From Clostridium sp. AM58-1XD (lineage in GTDB: Bacteria > Bacillota > Clostridia > Lachnospirales > Lachnospiraceae), in the NCBI RefSeq assembly GCF_003464085.1, contig NZ_QSDR01000002.1:1-64000 (forward strand): a DNA stretch of 64,000 nucleotides. Direction: 5' to 3'. The notes beneath the pieces are model-generated. The model saw nothing but the letters and a program-made list of their open reading frames with translations, was not told where the DNA came from and ran no database searches. Of the stretch, positions 48,523 through 58,167 are shown one piece after another (positions within the stretch are counted from its first letter, which is position 1; each line of letters opens with the position of its first letter). A program made the translations under genes and the position numbers.

Positions 48523-48654
48523 AATTCACCTCATATCTTATGTTGTACTTACAGGTCACAGCTGTTCAGAACGGAGTATCTGCTCACATGCCTCAGGTTA
48601 TACAAGAAGATTCAAAATTCCCTGAACAGCCAAAATAATTCTCAAAAAGAGAAA

Positions 48655-48683
48655 AAATTCCCGGCGAAGTTTCACCGGGAATT
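48655..48683 (-). terminator. Terminator after rpsU
   Basis: AATTCCCGG and CCGGGAATT form a 9-bp stem with a ten-base loop, followed on the minus strand by an A/T-rich tract with T runs. It lies 9 bases past the rpsU stop. Confidence 0.8.
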
Positions 48684-48691
48684 ATGGATTA

Positions 48692-48868
48692 TTAATTGAA
48701 TTTGCGTTTTCTTGCAGCTTCAGACTTTTTCTTACGTCTTACGCTTGGCTTCTCGTAATGTTCTCTCTTACGGATTTCCTGCTGAATCCCAGCCTTTGCA
48801 CAGTTTCTTTTGAATCTGCGTAAAGCACTGTCCAAACTCTCATTATCTTTAACAATTACGTTTGACAT
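48692..48868 (-). CDS. rpsU: 30S ribosomal protein S21
   Basis: The 58-residue product begins [20 protein letters not shown] and continues with [20 protein letters not shown], ending in a basic [14 protein letters not shown] tail. This is the full S21 sequence pattern of Firmicutes. S21 binds the 30S subunit near the 16S 3' end and aids initiation. GGAGG lies upstream of the ATG, and it has its own promoter and terminator. Confidence 0.97.
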   Translation of the reverse strand: MSNVIVKDNESLDSALRRFKRNCAKAGIQQEIRKREHYEKPSVRRKKKSEAARKRKFN

Positions 48869-48946
48869 AGCTCACACCTAACCTCCCTCCAGTTGCGTAG
48901 TATAGAGTGCGAAAAACAACTGTTTGGGTATTTTAGCACTGCTATG

Positions 48947-48974
48947 ATTATATCATAAATTCCATTTTCGTCAA
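48947..48974 (-). promoter_or_regulatory. rpsU promoter
   Basis: On the minus strand TTGACG (48969-48974) and a perfect TATAAT (48947-48952) are 16 bases apart. They lie about 80 bases before the rpsU start and give it a strong independent promoter. Confidence 0.78.
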
Positions 48975-49006
48975 CAACATTTTGCAAATTTATTCCCGAA
49001 ATGGAT

Positions 49007-51645
49007 TTATTTTATCTGTTCAGCCACTACTTCAGCGGCTTTTTTCAGTGCTGACTCTACCCCAGCCGGATTTTTTCCGCCTGCCTGAGCCATATTCGGA
49101 CGACCGCCGCCGCCTCCGCCTACAAGTCCTGCGATCGCTTTGATCAGGTTGCCGGCATGGGCGCCCTTCTTCTGAGCGCTGTCTGTCACAGTCGCCATCA
49201 GGCTGACCTTTCCGTCTGCAACGGACGCGAGCACGATCACACCGTCTCCCAGCTTATCCTTCAGCTGGTCTCCCAGATTCCTGAGGCCGTTCATATCAGC
49301 TCCTGCAACTTCTGCAGCCAGAAGTTTTACGCCCTTCACTTCCTGGACCTGATTCATGACGTCGCCCAGAGAATCATTGGCCATTTTGCTCTTTAATTTA
49401 TCATTCTCAGAATGAAGCGCCTTGATTTCCTCCAGCATGGATTCAATCTTCTTTTTCAGTTCGGACGGAGTCGTCTTTGCCGTAACAGCAGCTTCATGAA
49501 GTTCCGCCTCAATTTCTTTATAATGATTCATAAGGCCGTCAGCCGTCAGAGCTCAATCCTTCGTACACCTGCTGCAATTCCGGACTCGGACAGGATTTTG
49601 AATGCCGATATGGTTCCTGTATTCGCTACATGAGTACCTCCGCAGAGTTCTACAGAGAATTCACCCATACGGACAACACGCACCGTATCGCCGTATTTTT
49701 CGCCGAAGAGAGCCATTGCGCCCGTCTTCTTTGCTTCATCCAAAGTCATAAGCTCTGTTCTGACAGGAAGCGCTGCGCGGATTTCTTCATTAACAATCTC
49801 TTCCACCTTACGGATCTCTTCCGGAGTCATGGCCGAAAAATGGGTGAAGTCAAAACGCAGCCTGTCCGCATCTACGTATGAACCAGCCTGTTCAACGTGA
49901 TCGCCCAGTACCATGCGGAGCGCTTTCTGGAGCAGATGCGTCGCGCTGTGGTTCTTGCCTGTCGCCATACGGTTCTGCTCACATACCTTTAACGTCACTG
50001 TCTCACCGACCTGGAACATTCCCTTTATCATTCTGCCCACATGGCCGACTTTTCCACCCTGTAATTTAATGGTATCTTCCACCTTAAATTCGCCGGACGG
50101 ACTGGCTATTACACCTTTATCTCCCTGCTGGCCGCCCATCGTCGCATAGAACGTAGTCTGCTCCGTGATGATCGTTCCGGCTTCTCCATCCGTAAGCGCT
50201 TCGACAAGTTCCGTATCCGTCGTAAGCGCCGTAATTTCGGAGTCACAGATGAGGCTGTCATATCCGACAAATTCTGTCGTAAGCTTCGGATCAATCGACT
50301 GGTATACCGTTACATCGGCTCCCATATAGTTGGTTGTCTTTCTCGCAGCACGGGCTTTCTTCTTCTGCTCATCCATGCATGCTTTAAATCCGTCTTCATC
50401 GACAGCGTATGATTTTTCTTCCAGAATTTCTTTCGTCAGATCCAGCGGGAATCCATACGTATCGTACAGCTTAAATGCATGCTCTCCTGACAGCGTCGTC
50501 AGGCCTGCCTGCTTCATCTCCTCTTCCATCTCAGAAAGAATAGCAAGCCCCTGATCGATCGTTTTATTAAATTTATCCTCTTCTTCTGTAATGACCTTCA
50601 GAATCATCGCCTGCTTTTCTTCCAGTTCCGGATAACCGTCTTTGGAAAGGGAAATGACGATTCTGCTCAAATCAGCAAGGAATTTACCTTCAATGCCAAG
50701 AAGCCTTCCATGGCGGGACGCACGTCTGAGCAGTCTTCTCAGTACATACCCTCTGCCTTCGTTGGACGGCATAATTCCGTCGGAAATCATGAATGTACAG
50801 GATTTGATATGATCCGTAACAATTCGAAGGGACACATCTTTCTTCTCATCCTTCATGTACTCTGTATGAGCAAGGGCACATACGGCATCCAGAAGCGCTT
50901 TATTCGTATCTACAGTGAACAGGGAATCCACATCCTGTACAACTACGGCAAGGCGCTCCAGTCCCATGCCCGTATCGATATTCTTGTGCTCCAGTTCCGT
51001 ATAGTTTCCGTGGCCGTCGTTGTCAAACTGCGTAAATACGTTGTTCCATACCTCGATATAACGGTCGCATTCACAGCCTACCGTACAGCCCGGCTTTCCG
51101 CAGCCGTATTTCTCCCCGCGGTCATAATAAACCTCCGAACACGGGCCGCACGGACCTGCTCCATGCTCCCAGAAGTTGTCTTCCTTGCCAAAGCGGAAAA
51201 TCTTCTCTGCCGGGATGCCGATCTCTTTATTCCAGATTTCAAAAGCCTCATCATCGTCCAGATATACGGACGGATACAGACGTTCCGGATCAAGACCTAC
51301 GACTTCCGTCAGGAATTCCCATGTCCAGTGGATCGCATCGGTCTTGAAGTAATCTCCAAACGAGAAATTGCCCAGCATCTCGAAAAAGGTTCCATGACGG
51401 GCCGTCTTTCCGATGTTCTCGATGTCGCCTGTACGAATACACTTCTGACAGGTGGTGACACGTTTTCTCGGCGGGATCTCCTGTCCCGTAAAATATGGCT
51501 TTAAGGGCGCCATGCCTGAATTAATTAACAATAAACTGTTGTCATTATGCGGAACCAGGGAAAAGCTTGGTAAAGCCAGATGTCCTTTGCTTTCGAAAAA
51601 TTCCAGGAACATCTTCCTCAGTTCGTTCACACCATACTTCTGCAC
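49007..51645 (-). pseudogene. alaS: Alanyl-tRNA synthetase, frame-broken
   Basis: AlaRS charges tRNA-Ala and edits mischarged Ser and Gly. The aminoacylation domain begins with YGVNELRKMFLEFFESKGH and has NDNSLLLINSGMAPLKPYF. The editing domain has HSATHLLQKALRMVLG and CGGTHVANTG. The frame breaks at about 49552 after GVRRI; one added G in the gene sense gives GVRRIEALTADGLMNHYK and joins the coiled coil and the DHHA1 domain that ends in KAAEVVAEQIK. Total about 879 residues, normal. The GTG at 51645 has GGAGG 8 bases upstream; the ATG at 51654 is too close to it. As AlaRS is essential, the break is very probably a sequence error. Confidence 0.93.
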
Positions 51646-51662
51646 GTTTTTCATCCTCCATT

Positions 51663-51780
51663 GAGGGCATCGCAAAAAATAATCCAGCCATTCCCAGAAG
51701 TACCGGATTCCGTTCCGAGGCAGCGGCCAAGTCACTGCATCCGGTACTTCTGGGAATGCTTTATTCTTTTTGCAACACTC
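51663..51780 (-). repeat. Nested-hairpin dispersed element, copy 3, in the alaS leader
   Basis: The arms 51689-51708 and 51739-51758 form a perfect 20-bp stem. The 30-base loop (51709-51738) has, on the minus strand, GTGACTTGGCC, GCTGCCTC and GGAACGGA. The outer arms GAGTGTTGCAAAAA and TTTTTTGCGATGCCC also pair. It lies between the predicted alaS promoter and the alaS ribosome binding site. It has none of the conserved T-box words. Confidence 0.8.
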
Positions 51781-51800
51781 TTATTATAATTATCTTCAAT

Positions 51801-51829
51801 ATCGTACCATAGGAATTCCCATTTATCAA
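51801..51829 (-). promoter_or_regulatory. Predicted alaS promoter
   Basis: Minus-strand TTGATA (51824-51829) and TACGAT (51801-51806) are 17 bases apart. Transcription would start near 51794 and give a leader of about 150 bases that contains the hairpin element. Confidence 0.6.
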
Positions 51830-51864
51830 GATAGAAATAACTGTAATCGTCCGGACGATGGAAA

Positions 51865-51932
51865 AACAGCAGAGAGATCACATTTTGAGTCCGTAAAACG
51901 GCCTTTCTTCAAAATGTGATCTCTCTGCTGTT
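51865..51932 (-). terminator. Long perfect hairpin terminator after the LprI-like gene
   Basis: The arms 51865-51888 and 51909-51932 are perfect inverted copies of 24 bases around a 20-base loop that contains a further small CCGT-ACGG stem. On the minus strand a TTTTT run follows. It ends the transcript of the LprI-like gene that stops at 51985. The stem is unusually long for a simple terminator. Confidence 0.8.
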
Positions 51933-51984
51933 AATCCTGTTTTATATTCCGCAGTCTTTTCATACTTCATACTGCTGAAATTAT

Positions 51985-52893
51985 TTACGGTTCATATGTC
52001 AGATACTGGCCGTACCGGTCTGCCAGTTCATAGACCCGTTCTCTCGTCGTCGCTGCCAGCGACATCCTGTACTCCACGCTTTCCATAGAACCGCCGTAGT
52101 CCTTTGCTGCCTTGGCAGCTTTCCCGTCTCTGGTGATTACCCATTCTCTCTCTTCTTTTACAAGAGCTTCTGCGTCTTCCCGGCTCAGGGAATCCAAAAT
52201 CTTATTGTAAATAGCATTCAGTTCCGTATCCCACAGCTTCCACTCACTGTCCGCCGCATTCCGGATCGTATACTGATTCGTCGTACCATCCTGAGATCTC
52301 AGCTTTTCAGCCTGATCTTCCAGCTCCTCCAAACGCTTGGAATAGGGTTCTGTTCCGGAAGAATCGTCCCTTTCTACAATTACGTACATCTCAGCCTTGA
52401 CATCTGCGGACGCGCTTTGCTGTATGGCTTTCTCATCTCCAACATCTGCCTGATTCCCGGGAATACCGGAACCACCGGCTGCCGCTTCTGCATATTCCTC
52501 ATCCGATCTTTCCGCCGAACGTTGGACTGCCGCCGGGTACGTATCCTGTTGTACGCCTTCGACTGGAGAAGCCGCCGCCGCTGCCTCACTCTGCTTTTCT
52601 TCCGCAGCCTTTTCTTTATTCCGTGGAACGCCTTCCACTACTCCGACCGTTGAAGAAAAATAGGTGTCCGCGACGTCATTCGAAACGGCCATCTGCTCCT
52701 CCGGATAAGATCGTTCGGGAGAAACGGCCCCGCCGGCCTCTGCCGGGCCATCTGCTGCCAACATCGTATCCGTTGCGGCGGCAGATTCCTGCTTTTCTAT
52801 CATTTTACTGGTATATGCCGTGATCCCTGCTCCAAGGAGAGTAATTACGGCAATTGCTGCCAGCATCCATTTCATCCTGTTCATCATCGTCAT
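51985..52893 (-). CDS. LprI/DUF1311-domain membrane-anchored protein
   Basis: The 302-residue protein has an N-terminal membrane anchor (MKWMLAAIAVITLLGAGITAY), about 150 residues of Ala/Glu/Ser-rich low-complexity sequence, and a C-terminal LprI-like (PF07007) domain with WKLWDTELNAIYNKILDSLS, EALVKEEREWVITRDGKAAK and ATTRERVYELADRYG. LprI from mycobacteria inhibits lysozyme; whether this protein does so is unknown. It lacks the four cysteines of secreted versions. It is a single-gene unit ending in a strong hairpin. Confidence 0.8.
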   Translation of the reverse strand: MTMMNRMKWMLAAIAVITLLGAGITAYTSKMIEKQESAAATDTMLAADGPAEAGGAVSPERSYPEEQMAVSNDVADTYFSSTVGVVEGVPRNKEKAAEEKQSEAAAAASPVEGVQQDTYPAAVQRSAERSDEEYAEAAAGGSGIPGNQADVGDEKAIQQSASADVKAEMYVIVERDDSSGTEPYSKRLEELEDQAEKLRSQDGTTNQYTIRNAADSEWKLWDTELNAIYNKILDSLSREDAEALVKEEREWVITRDGKAAKAAKDYGGSMESVEYRMSLAATTRERVYELADRYGQYLTYEP

Positions 52894-53022
52894 CCTTTTG
52901 TGATCTGTTTATTCTCATGATTATTTGCTTTGAGAATAACATATCATAAACGAATCCGAAAAGAAATACAAGTTTGAAAATGGTAATATTTTGTAAGATT
53001 AAATTAACAATTGCATTTAAAA

Positions 53023-54243
53023 TTACAAATCTTCTACTTTAAACCCCGTATTCTGCATCATCAAATTCCAAATATCTTCATCCTGTTTTATATCAACTGG
53101 ATTATATGCAGATTCTTGAACATCTGCTGCAGGCTGCGGGGCCATGACATTCAATGACGGGTTAGCAGGTGGCAGTGCAGCCGGTACAGGCTGAGGCGGC
53201 AGTACCAGCTGCGGACCGCTTATCAGGTATTGTTGCAGGAATTCATAATATCGATCAAACCATAGATAAAGCTTTGCAGTATGCCTTATTACTTCCCGTC
53301 TTGGTGAGTTTAAACCGTATGTCTGCACCATTCCTTTCGCAATCGCAATCAGAACACCCCTAGGAATCCACCCATACTTATTCCGAATCAGTTTATAAGA
53401 TTTACCCTGCCATCCTTTATTGAGCGGCTTGCCTACCAGCAGTTGGCTGGTGTACGGGGCTCCTGTCAAAACTCTATAAATAGCTTCCTTTGCTGTCTGA
53501 ATGGCGCCTGTGAAATCTGAATTCAGTAGCTGCTCCGGATATGCAAAGCGCAAAGCCATATCATGGTGATGCAGATATTTTCTAATCTGCTCCTCAGAGA
53601 GCGGTATCCCATAAAACGCCTGGGTATCAAACAGACGGTACATGGCTTCTGCAAGCTCGGTGCGGCCAGCGTCTTTAGACAATCTGGAATCCAGCCTGGC
53701 CTTTGCTGCGCCTTCTCCTGCTCCGTCGGAATTGTTACCATGGGGCACATAGGTAAATGGCAAACTGTTGATATAGTTAAGCGTCCGCCCTATCATCTCT
53801 CTGACTTTATTTTCTGTAGACATTTCGCCGTCTTCCCAGATTCCCCTGTAAACAGGGGGCAGAACTGCCGCCGCCTGCTGCCCTGCATCCGGAAAACAGT
53901 TAATGCAACCAATAAAATTGTTAAAAGCTTCCAAAACGCGGCTGATATGAATACCCTGAATGCGTTTTTTTACGCCGTCTATATATAGCAGACAGGAACT
54001 GCTGTGATTGTGGCTCATTGCGCTGTCGTCATTCGGATAAGGCATATAGCCGCTGAAATCTTCCCGGTTGAAATCCACAATAATACACCCATGTTCATTC
54101 TGCGTCAAGGTAAAGCGCTGGATGACCGAAAATTCGGAATTACTCTCACTCTCTCTTCTATTCATCATACTCAGCATGACAGCGTTAGAGGCCGGAATCA
54201 CAGGAGATTCCGGCCTTTCGTCTCTAGAAATATATTCGTACAT
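53023..54243 (-). CDS. Orphan protein of unknown function
   Basis: The 406-residue product has no domain I recognise, no signal peptide and no membrane segment. It reads MYEYISRDERPESPVIPASN at the start, has a Cys-containing stretch (AFNNFIGCINCFPD, about residue 120), an acidic-to-basic middle part (AKARLDSRLSKDAGRTELAE), a basic segment KGWQGKSYKLIRNKYGWIPR near residue 300 and a Pro/Ala-rich linker (about 350-380) before an acidic end. AGGAGG lies 4 bases before the ATG at 54243. The codon use looks like that of its neighbours. It sits 74 bases after rnhA, possibly in the same unit. Confidence 0.72.
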   Translation of the reverse strand: MYEYISRDERPESPVIPASNAVMLSMMNRRESESNSEFSVIQRFTLTQNEHGCIIVDFNREDFSGYMPYPNDDSAMSHNHSSSCLLYIDGVKKRIQGIHISRVLEAFNNFIGCINCFPDAGQQAAAVLPPVYRGIWEDGEMSTENKVREMIGRTLNYINSLPFTYVPHGNNSDGAGEGAAKARLDSRLSKDAGRTELAEAMYRLFDTQAFYGIPLSEEQIRKYLHHHDMALRFAYPEQLLNSDFTGAIQTAKEAIYRVLTGAPYTSQLLVGKPLNKGWQGKSYKLIRNKYGWIPRGVLIAIAKGMVQTYGLNSPRREVIRHTAKLYLWFDRYYEFLQQYLISGPQLVLPPQPVPAALPPANPSLNVMAPQPAADVQESAYNPVDIKQDEDIWNLMMQNTGFKVEDL

Positions 54244-54316
54244 GAGACCTCCTTTCCTGCATGCCGGCCGTAAGAGGCGGCCGGAGCAGATAAAAGAAAC
54301 AGGCTTCTGTTCGTAT

Positions 54317-54799
54317 TTACGATACGACTCCCTCGTCCACCAGCAGGTCATCTCCGTCCGCAGCGCTGGTGGCCAGCTGGTCGCAGCGTTCGTTCTGGGG
54401 ATGGCCCGCATGGCCTTTTACCCAGATAAACGTCACCTTATGAGGAGCTTTGGCCTTCAAAAGCCGTTCCCACAGATCAATGTTCTTCACCGGACCGCTC
54501 TTTCCTCTGCTCCAGTTATTCTTCACCCAATTGTCAATCCAGTGCTGGTTAAATGCATCCGTAAGATATTTGGAATCAGAGTACAGCTCCACTTCACACG
54601 GTCGATTCAGAGCCTCCAGCCCGGCAATCGCTGCCATCAGTTCCATGCGGTTATTGGTTGTCCTCACATATCCGGCCGACATCGTCCTCTCGTGAAGTAC
54701 GCCTTTGGAATCTGTAAACTGAAGGACGGTTCCATATCCGCCCGGTCCGTCCGGATTGCCTCTTGCCGAACCATCTGTATATATCTGTACTCTGCTCAT
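54317..54799 (-). CDS. rnhA: Ribonuclease HI
   Basis: RNase HI cuts the RNA strand of RNA-DNA hybrids. The 160-residue protein has all four acidic residues in place: VQIYTDGSARGNPDGPGGYG (Asp), NNRMELMAAIAGLEAL (Glu), ELYSDSKYLTDAF (Asp) and NERCDQLATSAA (Asp). The ATG at 54799 is chosen at the family start; the frame is open upstream into the dispersed element but without homology. AAGGAGA lies 11 bases before it. Confidence 0.95.
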   Translation of the reverse strand: MSRVQIYTDGSARGNPDGPGGYGTVLQFTDSKGVLHERTMSAGYVRTTNNRMELMAAIAGLEALNRPCEVELYSDSKYLTDAFNQHWIDNWVKNNWSRGKSGPVKNIDLWERLLKAKAPHKVTFIWVKGHAGHPQNERCDQLATSAADGDDLLVDEGVVS

Positions 54800-54832
54800 A
54801 CTCTTCACTATCTCCTTCACCTTTCGTTCCCA

Positions 54833-54924
54833 GAGTGTATTGCAAAAAATGATCAAGCATTGCAGCCGCTGCCTGAAACGGAATCTGGCAGCGACGGCAA
54901 TACTAATTTGACTTTGCAACACCT
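54833..54924 (+). repeat. Nested-hairpin dispersed element, copy 4 (short)
   Basis: Outer arms GTGTATTGCAAA and TTTGCAACAC pair. Inside, ATTGCAGCCGCTGCC pairs with GGCAGCGACGGCAAT with small mismatches, and the loop keeps GAAACGGAATC. The loop's GCCGCTGCC word here serves as part of the stem, so the copy looks rearranged or shortened. It lies between the metallo-beta-lactamase gene and rnhA. Confidence 0.65.
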
Positions 54925-54934
54925 TCTGAACAGT

Positions 54935-56539
54935 TTATCTGTCCCATTTATCGCACAGGGACTGAATCTGATCGGCGAATTTTGCCAGATCTTTATTGGC
55001 TCCGCCCTCATTATGGCGGATCACCTGCATGAGACGCTCTCCTGCCGCCACGAGACGGGCAAATACGCCTGTTGCCTTCCTTGACGCTGCCGGAGTCTCT
55101 TTCTCCACTAAAACGCCCTCTGTTACGGTAATCCACTCACCGGACGCCAGATCAAAGGAAGAACCGCTGAACGGCGCCGCCGTGTCGAATCCGTAGGACT
55201 CGTGGAGAAGCTCTGCAAAGCTGTCGCATACCTTGTCGTCGCCATGAACCAGGAACACCTTATCCGGCTTCTTTTTAAATGCGCTGACCCACTCGATCAG
55301 GCCGCCTTCATCCGCATGACCGCTGATCCCTTCCATCTGCTCAATATGGGCACGGACGTCGATCGTCTCTCCGAATATTTTCACAGACGGACTGCCGTCG
55401 ATCAAGCTTCGTCCCAGCGTTCCAACAGCCTGATAGCCTGCGAATACAACGCTGCATTCCGACCGCCAGAGATTGTGTTTTAAGTGATGGCGGATACGTC
55501 CAGCATCACACATACCGGCTGCCGATATGATGACCTTAGGCGATTCATCGAAGTTGATGTTCCTGGATTCATCACTCGTAATGGAGAGCTTCAGCCCCCT
55601 AAAACCGATGGGGTTGATTCCCTTTTCCACCAGGGCTCTCGTTTCGTCGTCATAGCAGTCCATCAGGTTTTTGGAAAATACGCTCGTAGCCTCTACGGCC
55701 AGCGGGCTGTCCACATATACGTCGAAATTGTCATGGCCGGTAATCATTCTGTTCGCCTTAATCTGGCGGATAAAATAGAGGAGTTCCTGGGTCCTGCCTA
55801 CGGCAAATGCAGGGATTACTACGTTTCCGCCGCGATCCAGCGTCTCCTGGATAATACGGGCCAGTTCCGGAACGTGGTCTACATTCTTTTTATGGTATCT
55901 GTCACCGTAGGTACATTCCATTACGACGTAATCCGCACTTTCCAGATAGTGAGGGTCGCGGATGATCGGTTTATTCTTATTGCCGATATCTCCGGAAAAG
56001 ACGATTTTCTTCTCGACCTCCTCTTCTTTCATCCAGATTTCAATGGATGCGGAACCGAGCAGATGACCGACGTCGGTAAATTTAACTGTAATCCAGTCGC
56101 TCAGCTTTAGCGTATCTCCATACATGACAGGCATAAAATGTCTCAGAACACCGATGGCGTCGGACATCTTATACAGCGGTTCCACTTCGCCCCGGCCGGC
56201 ACGCTTTGCCTTTCTGTTCTTCCACTCTGCTTCCATCTCCTGGATATGGGCGCTGTCACGCAGCATGATACTGCAGAGATCCGCAGTTGCTACCGTAGTG
56301 ACAACCTGGCCGCGGAACCCCCTGGCATAGATGAACGGCAGCATTCCGGCATGGTCAATATGTGCATGGGTAAGAAGCACATAATCGATCTGTGCATAAC
56401 TGACTGGAAGCTCTGCATTCTCATATACATTCTGCCCCTGTTCCATGCCACAGTCGACCAGTATCTTTGATTCACCAACTTCCAGAAAATGGCAGCTTCC
56501 TGTCACTTCATGGTCGGCGCCGATAAACGTAAGTCTCAT
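54935..56539 (-). CDS. Beta-CASP metallo-beta-lactamase with RNA specificity domain
   Basis: The 534-residue protein belongs to the beta-CASP nucleases related to CPSF73. It has the metal motif LTHAHIDHAGMLPFIYARGF (HxHxDH, about residue 55), VKFTDVGHLLGSASIEI, FSGDIGNKNKPIIRDP, the beta-CASP part (GGNVVIPAFAVGRTQELLYF) and the RMMBL segment with ISGHADEGGLIEWV and KVFLVHGD. Residues 440-534 extend beyond the usual end. It likely acts as an RNA endo- or exonuclease. GGAGGAGGG precedes the ATG. Confidence 0.92.
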   Translation of the reverse strand: MRLTFIGADHEVTGSCHFLEVGESKILVDCGMEQGQNVYENAELPVSYAQIDYVLLTHAHIDHAGMLPFIYARGFRGQVVTTVATADLCSIMLRDSAHIQEMEAEWKNRKAKRAGRGEVEPLYKMSDAIGVLRHFMPVMYGDTLKLSDWITVKFTDVGHLLGSASIEIWMKEEEVEKKIVFSGDIGNKNKPIIRDPHYLESADYVVMECTYGDRYHKKNVDHVPELARIIQETLDRGGNVVIPAFAVGRTQELLYFIRQIKANRMITGHDNFDVYVDSPLAVEATSVFSKNLMDCYDDETRALVEKGINPIGFRGLKLSITSDESRNINFDESPKVIISAAGMCDAGRIRHHLKHNLWRSECSVVFAGYQAVGTLGRSLIDGSPSVKIFGETIDVRAHIEQMEGISGHADEGGLIEWVSAFKKKPDKVFLVHGDDKVCDSFAELLHESYGFDTAAPFSGSSFDLASGEWITVTEGVLVEKETPAASRKATGVFARLVAAGERLMQVIRHNEGGANKDLAKFADQIQSLCDKWDR

Positions 56540-56690
56540 GAAATCCCTCCTCCGTAATTAATCCAGAATTATCTCTGTCCTGCATCTACAAATGCAGCAT
56601 GTCCCCTGTCCTGCAAATAAGAATGCGGAACTCCGGCCCCTTTTCCTCCCCGGCAGCCCCGCATGCTTTCTGTTATAAGTATAACTCATA

Positions 56691-58163
56691 TTAGATGATA
56701 ATGCAAATCATACCGCCATTGCTGTCGTTAATAATTTTCTGCAGAGTATCCTGAAGTTTCATCTGGCAGTCCTCCGTCATCTGCGATACTTTTGCCTGGA
56801 TTCCATCTTCTACAATCTGTTCGATGGACTTTCCAAAAATGTTCGTATTCCAGATTCCGTCTTCGCTGTTTCTGGCATTTTCCTTTATGTAGGCAATCAA
56901 ATCTTCTGCCTGCTGTTCGCTTCCTACAATCGGAGCGATTTCTGTTTCAATATGTGCTTTGATCAGATTGATGGAAGGAGCCTCCGCCTTCATCTTCACT
57001 CCGTATTTATTGCCATGTTTAATTACCTGCGGCTCATCCAGCATAATCTCGGACCGTTCCGGAGTGACGACGCCATATCCTTTCAGACGTACCTGACTCA
57101 TTGCATTCTGCACCTTTTCATATTCCGATTTCATCTTAGCCATGTCGGACAGCAGCTGCATAAGCTGGTATTCACCCTCAATCGGTATTCCCACATAATC
57201 GCTTAATATCTGATAATAATAGCTGTCGTCTACATTTACACCGACCGAAACGCTGCCGTCTGCCATTTCCATGTTCTGTATTTTCATCCCGGTGATCGCT
57301 TCGGAAGATTCCGGTATGTAATCACTTACATCTTTCATGTGGAGAATGTTTTTCATCATCTCTTTGACCGCCTGAATCACCTGTGCTTTCAGCCAGTGAG
57401 TAGAGGGGAGGATTTCAAGCCATTTCGGAATAAAGAAATCCATCTCTGTCACAGGAAATTCTTTCAGTACCTGTTCCAGTATGTGATAGATATCCTCTTT
57501 TTTCATCTGTTCGCAGTTGACCGGAAGAACGGTGACCCCATATTTGTTCTGAAGGTCTTCCGCCATGGACTGGGTCTCCCCGGAATATGGCTTCATGGAA
57601 TTCAGGAGCAGGATAAAAGGCTTATTGAGAGCTTTCAGTTCCTGAATCGTCCTCTCTTCAGCCGGTATGTAGCTGGACCGTTTCAGATCCCCGAAGGAAC
57701 CGTCGCATGTCACCACAATTCCTATGGTGGAATGGTCCGTAATGACCTTGCGCGTGCCAATTTCCGCGGCTTTTGTAAACGGTATCTCTTCATCGTACCA
57801 GGGGGTTTTTACAAGGCGTTCCTCATCATTTTCAATATGGCCGCCCGCCCCCTCCACCATAAAACCGACGCAGTCGATCAGCCGTACTTTTGCCTGAATT
57901 CCGTCATCCAGCTGAATCAGTGCCGCTTCCTTGGGGATAAATTTCGGTTCTGTCGTCATAATCGTCTTTCCTGCCGCGCTTTGAGGAAGTTCGTCCCTCG
58001 CCCGCATTTTCTGGTGTTCCTCTGTCAGTTCAGGCAGAACCATCAATTCCATGAAGCGTTTGATGAATGTGGATTTTCCTGTGCGGACGGGACCTACGAC
58101 ACCCATGTAGATCTCGCCTCCTGTTCTGGCTTCAATATCCTTGTATACATTAAAATTGTCCAT
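56691..58163 (-). CDS. spoIVA: Stage IV sporulation protein A
   Basis: SpoIVA is the ATPase that polymerises on the forespore and forms the base of the coat. The 490-residue protein starts MDNFNVYKDIEARTGGEIYM, with the Walker A motif GPVRTGKSTFIKRFMEL near residue 25 and a GTPase-like fold (VRLIDCVGFMVEGAGGH, STIGIVVTCDGSFGDL), then the middle and C-terminal polymer domains, ending near residue 490 in GGMICIII. It is highly conserved and specific for endospore formers. A sigma-E-like promoter precedes it. Confidence 0.97.
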   Translation of the reverse strand: MDNFNVYKDIEARTGGEIYMGVVGPVRTGKSTFIKRFMELMVLPELTEEHQKMRARDELPQSAAGKTIMTTEPKFIPKEAALIQLDDGIQAKVRLIDCVGFMVEGAGGHIENDEERLVKTPWYDEEIPFTKAAEIGTRKVITDHSTIGIVVTCDGSFGDLKRSSYIPAEERTIQELKALNKPFILLLNSMKPYSGETQSMAEDLQNKYGVTVLPVNCEQMKKEDIYHILEQVLKEFPVTEMDFFIPKWLEILPSTHWLKAQVIQAVKEMMKNILHMKDVSDYIPESSEAITGMKIQNMEMADGSVSVGVNVDDSYYYQILSDYVGIPIEGEYQLMQLLSDMAKMKSEYEKVQNAMSQVRLKGYGVVTPERSEIMLDEPQVIKHGNKYGVKMKAEAPSINLIKAHIETEIAPIVGSEQQAEDLIAYIKENARNSEDGIWNTNIFGKSIEQIVEDGIQAKVSQMTEDCQMKLQDTLQKIINDSNGGMICIII

Positions 58164-58167
58164 AAAA

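Noticed and set aside
51646..51800. T-box riboswitch before alaS
   Set aside because: The conserved T-box sequence (GGGTGGNACCGCG-like) and AGAGA-type bulge are absent; the structure is the dispersed hairpin instead.
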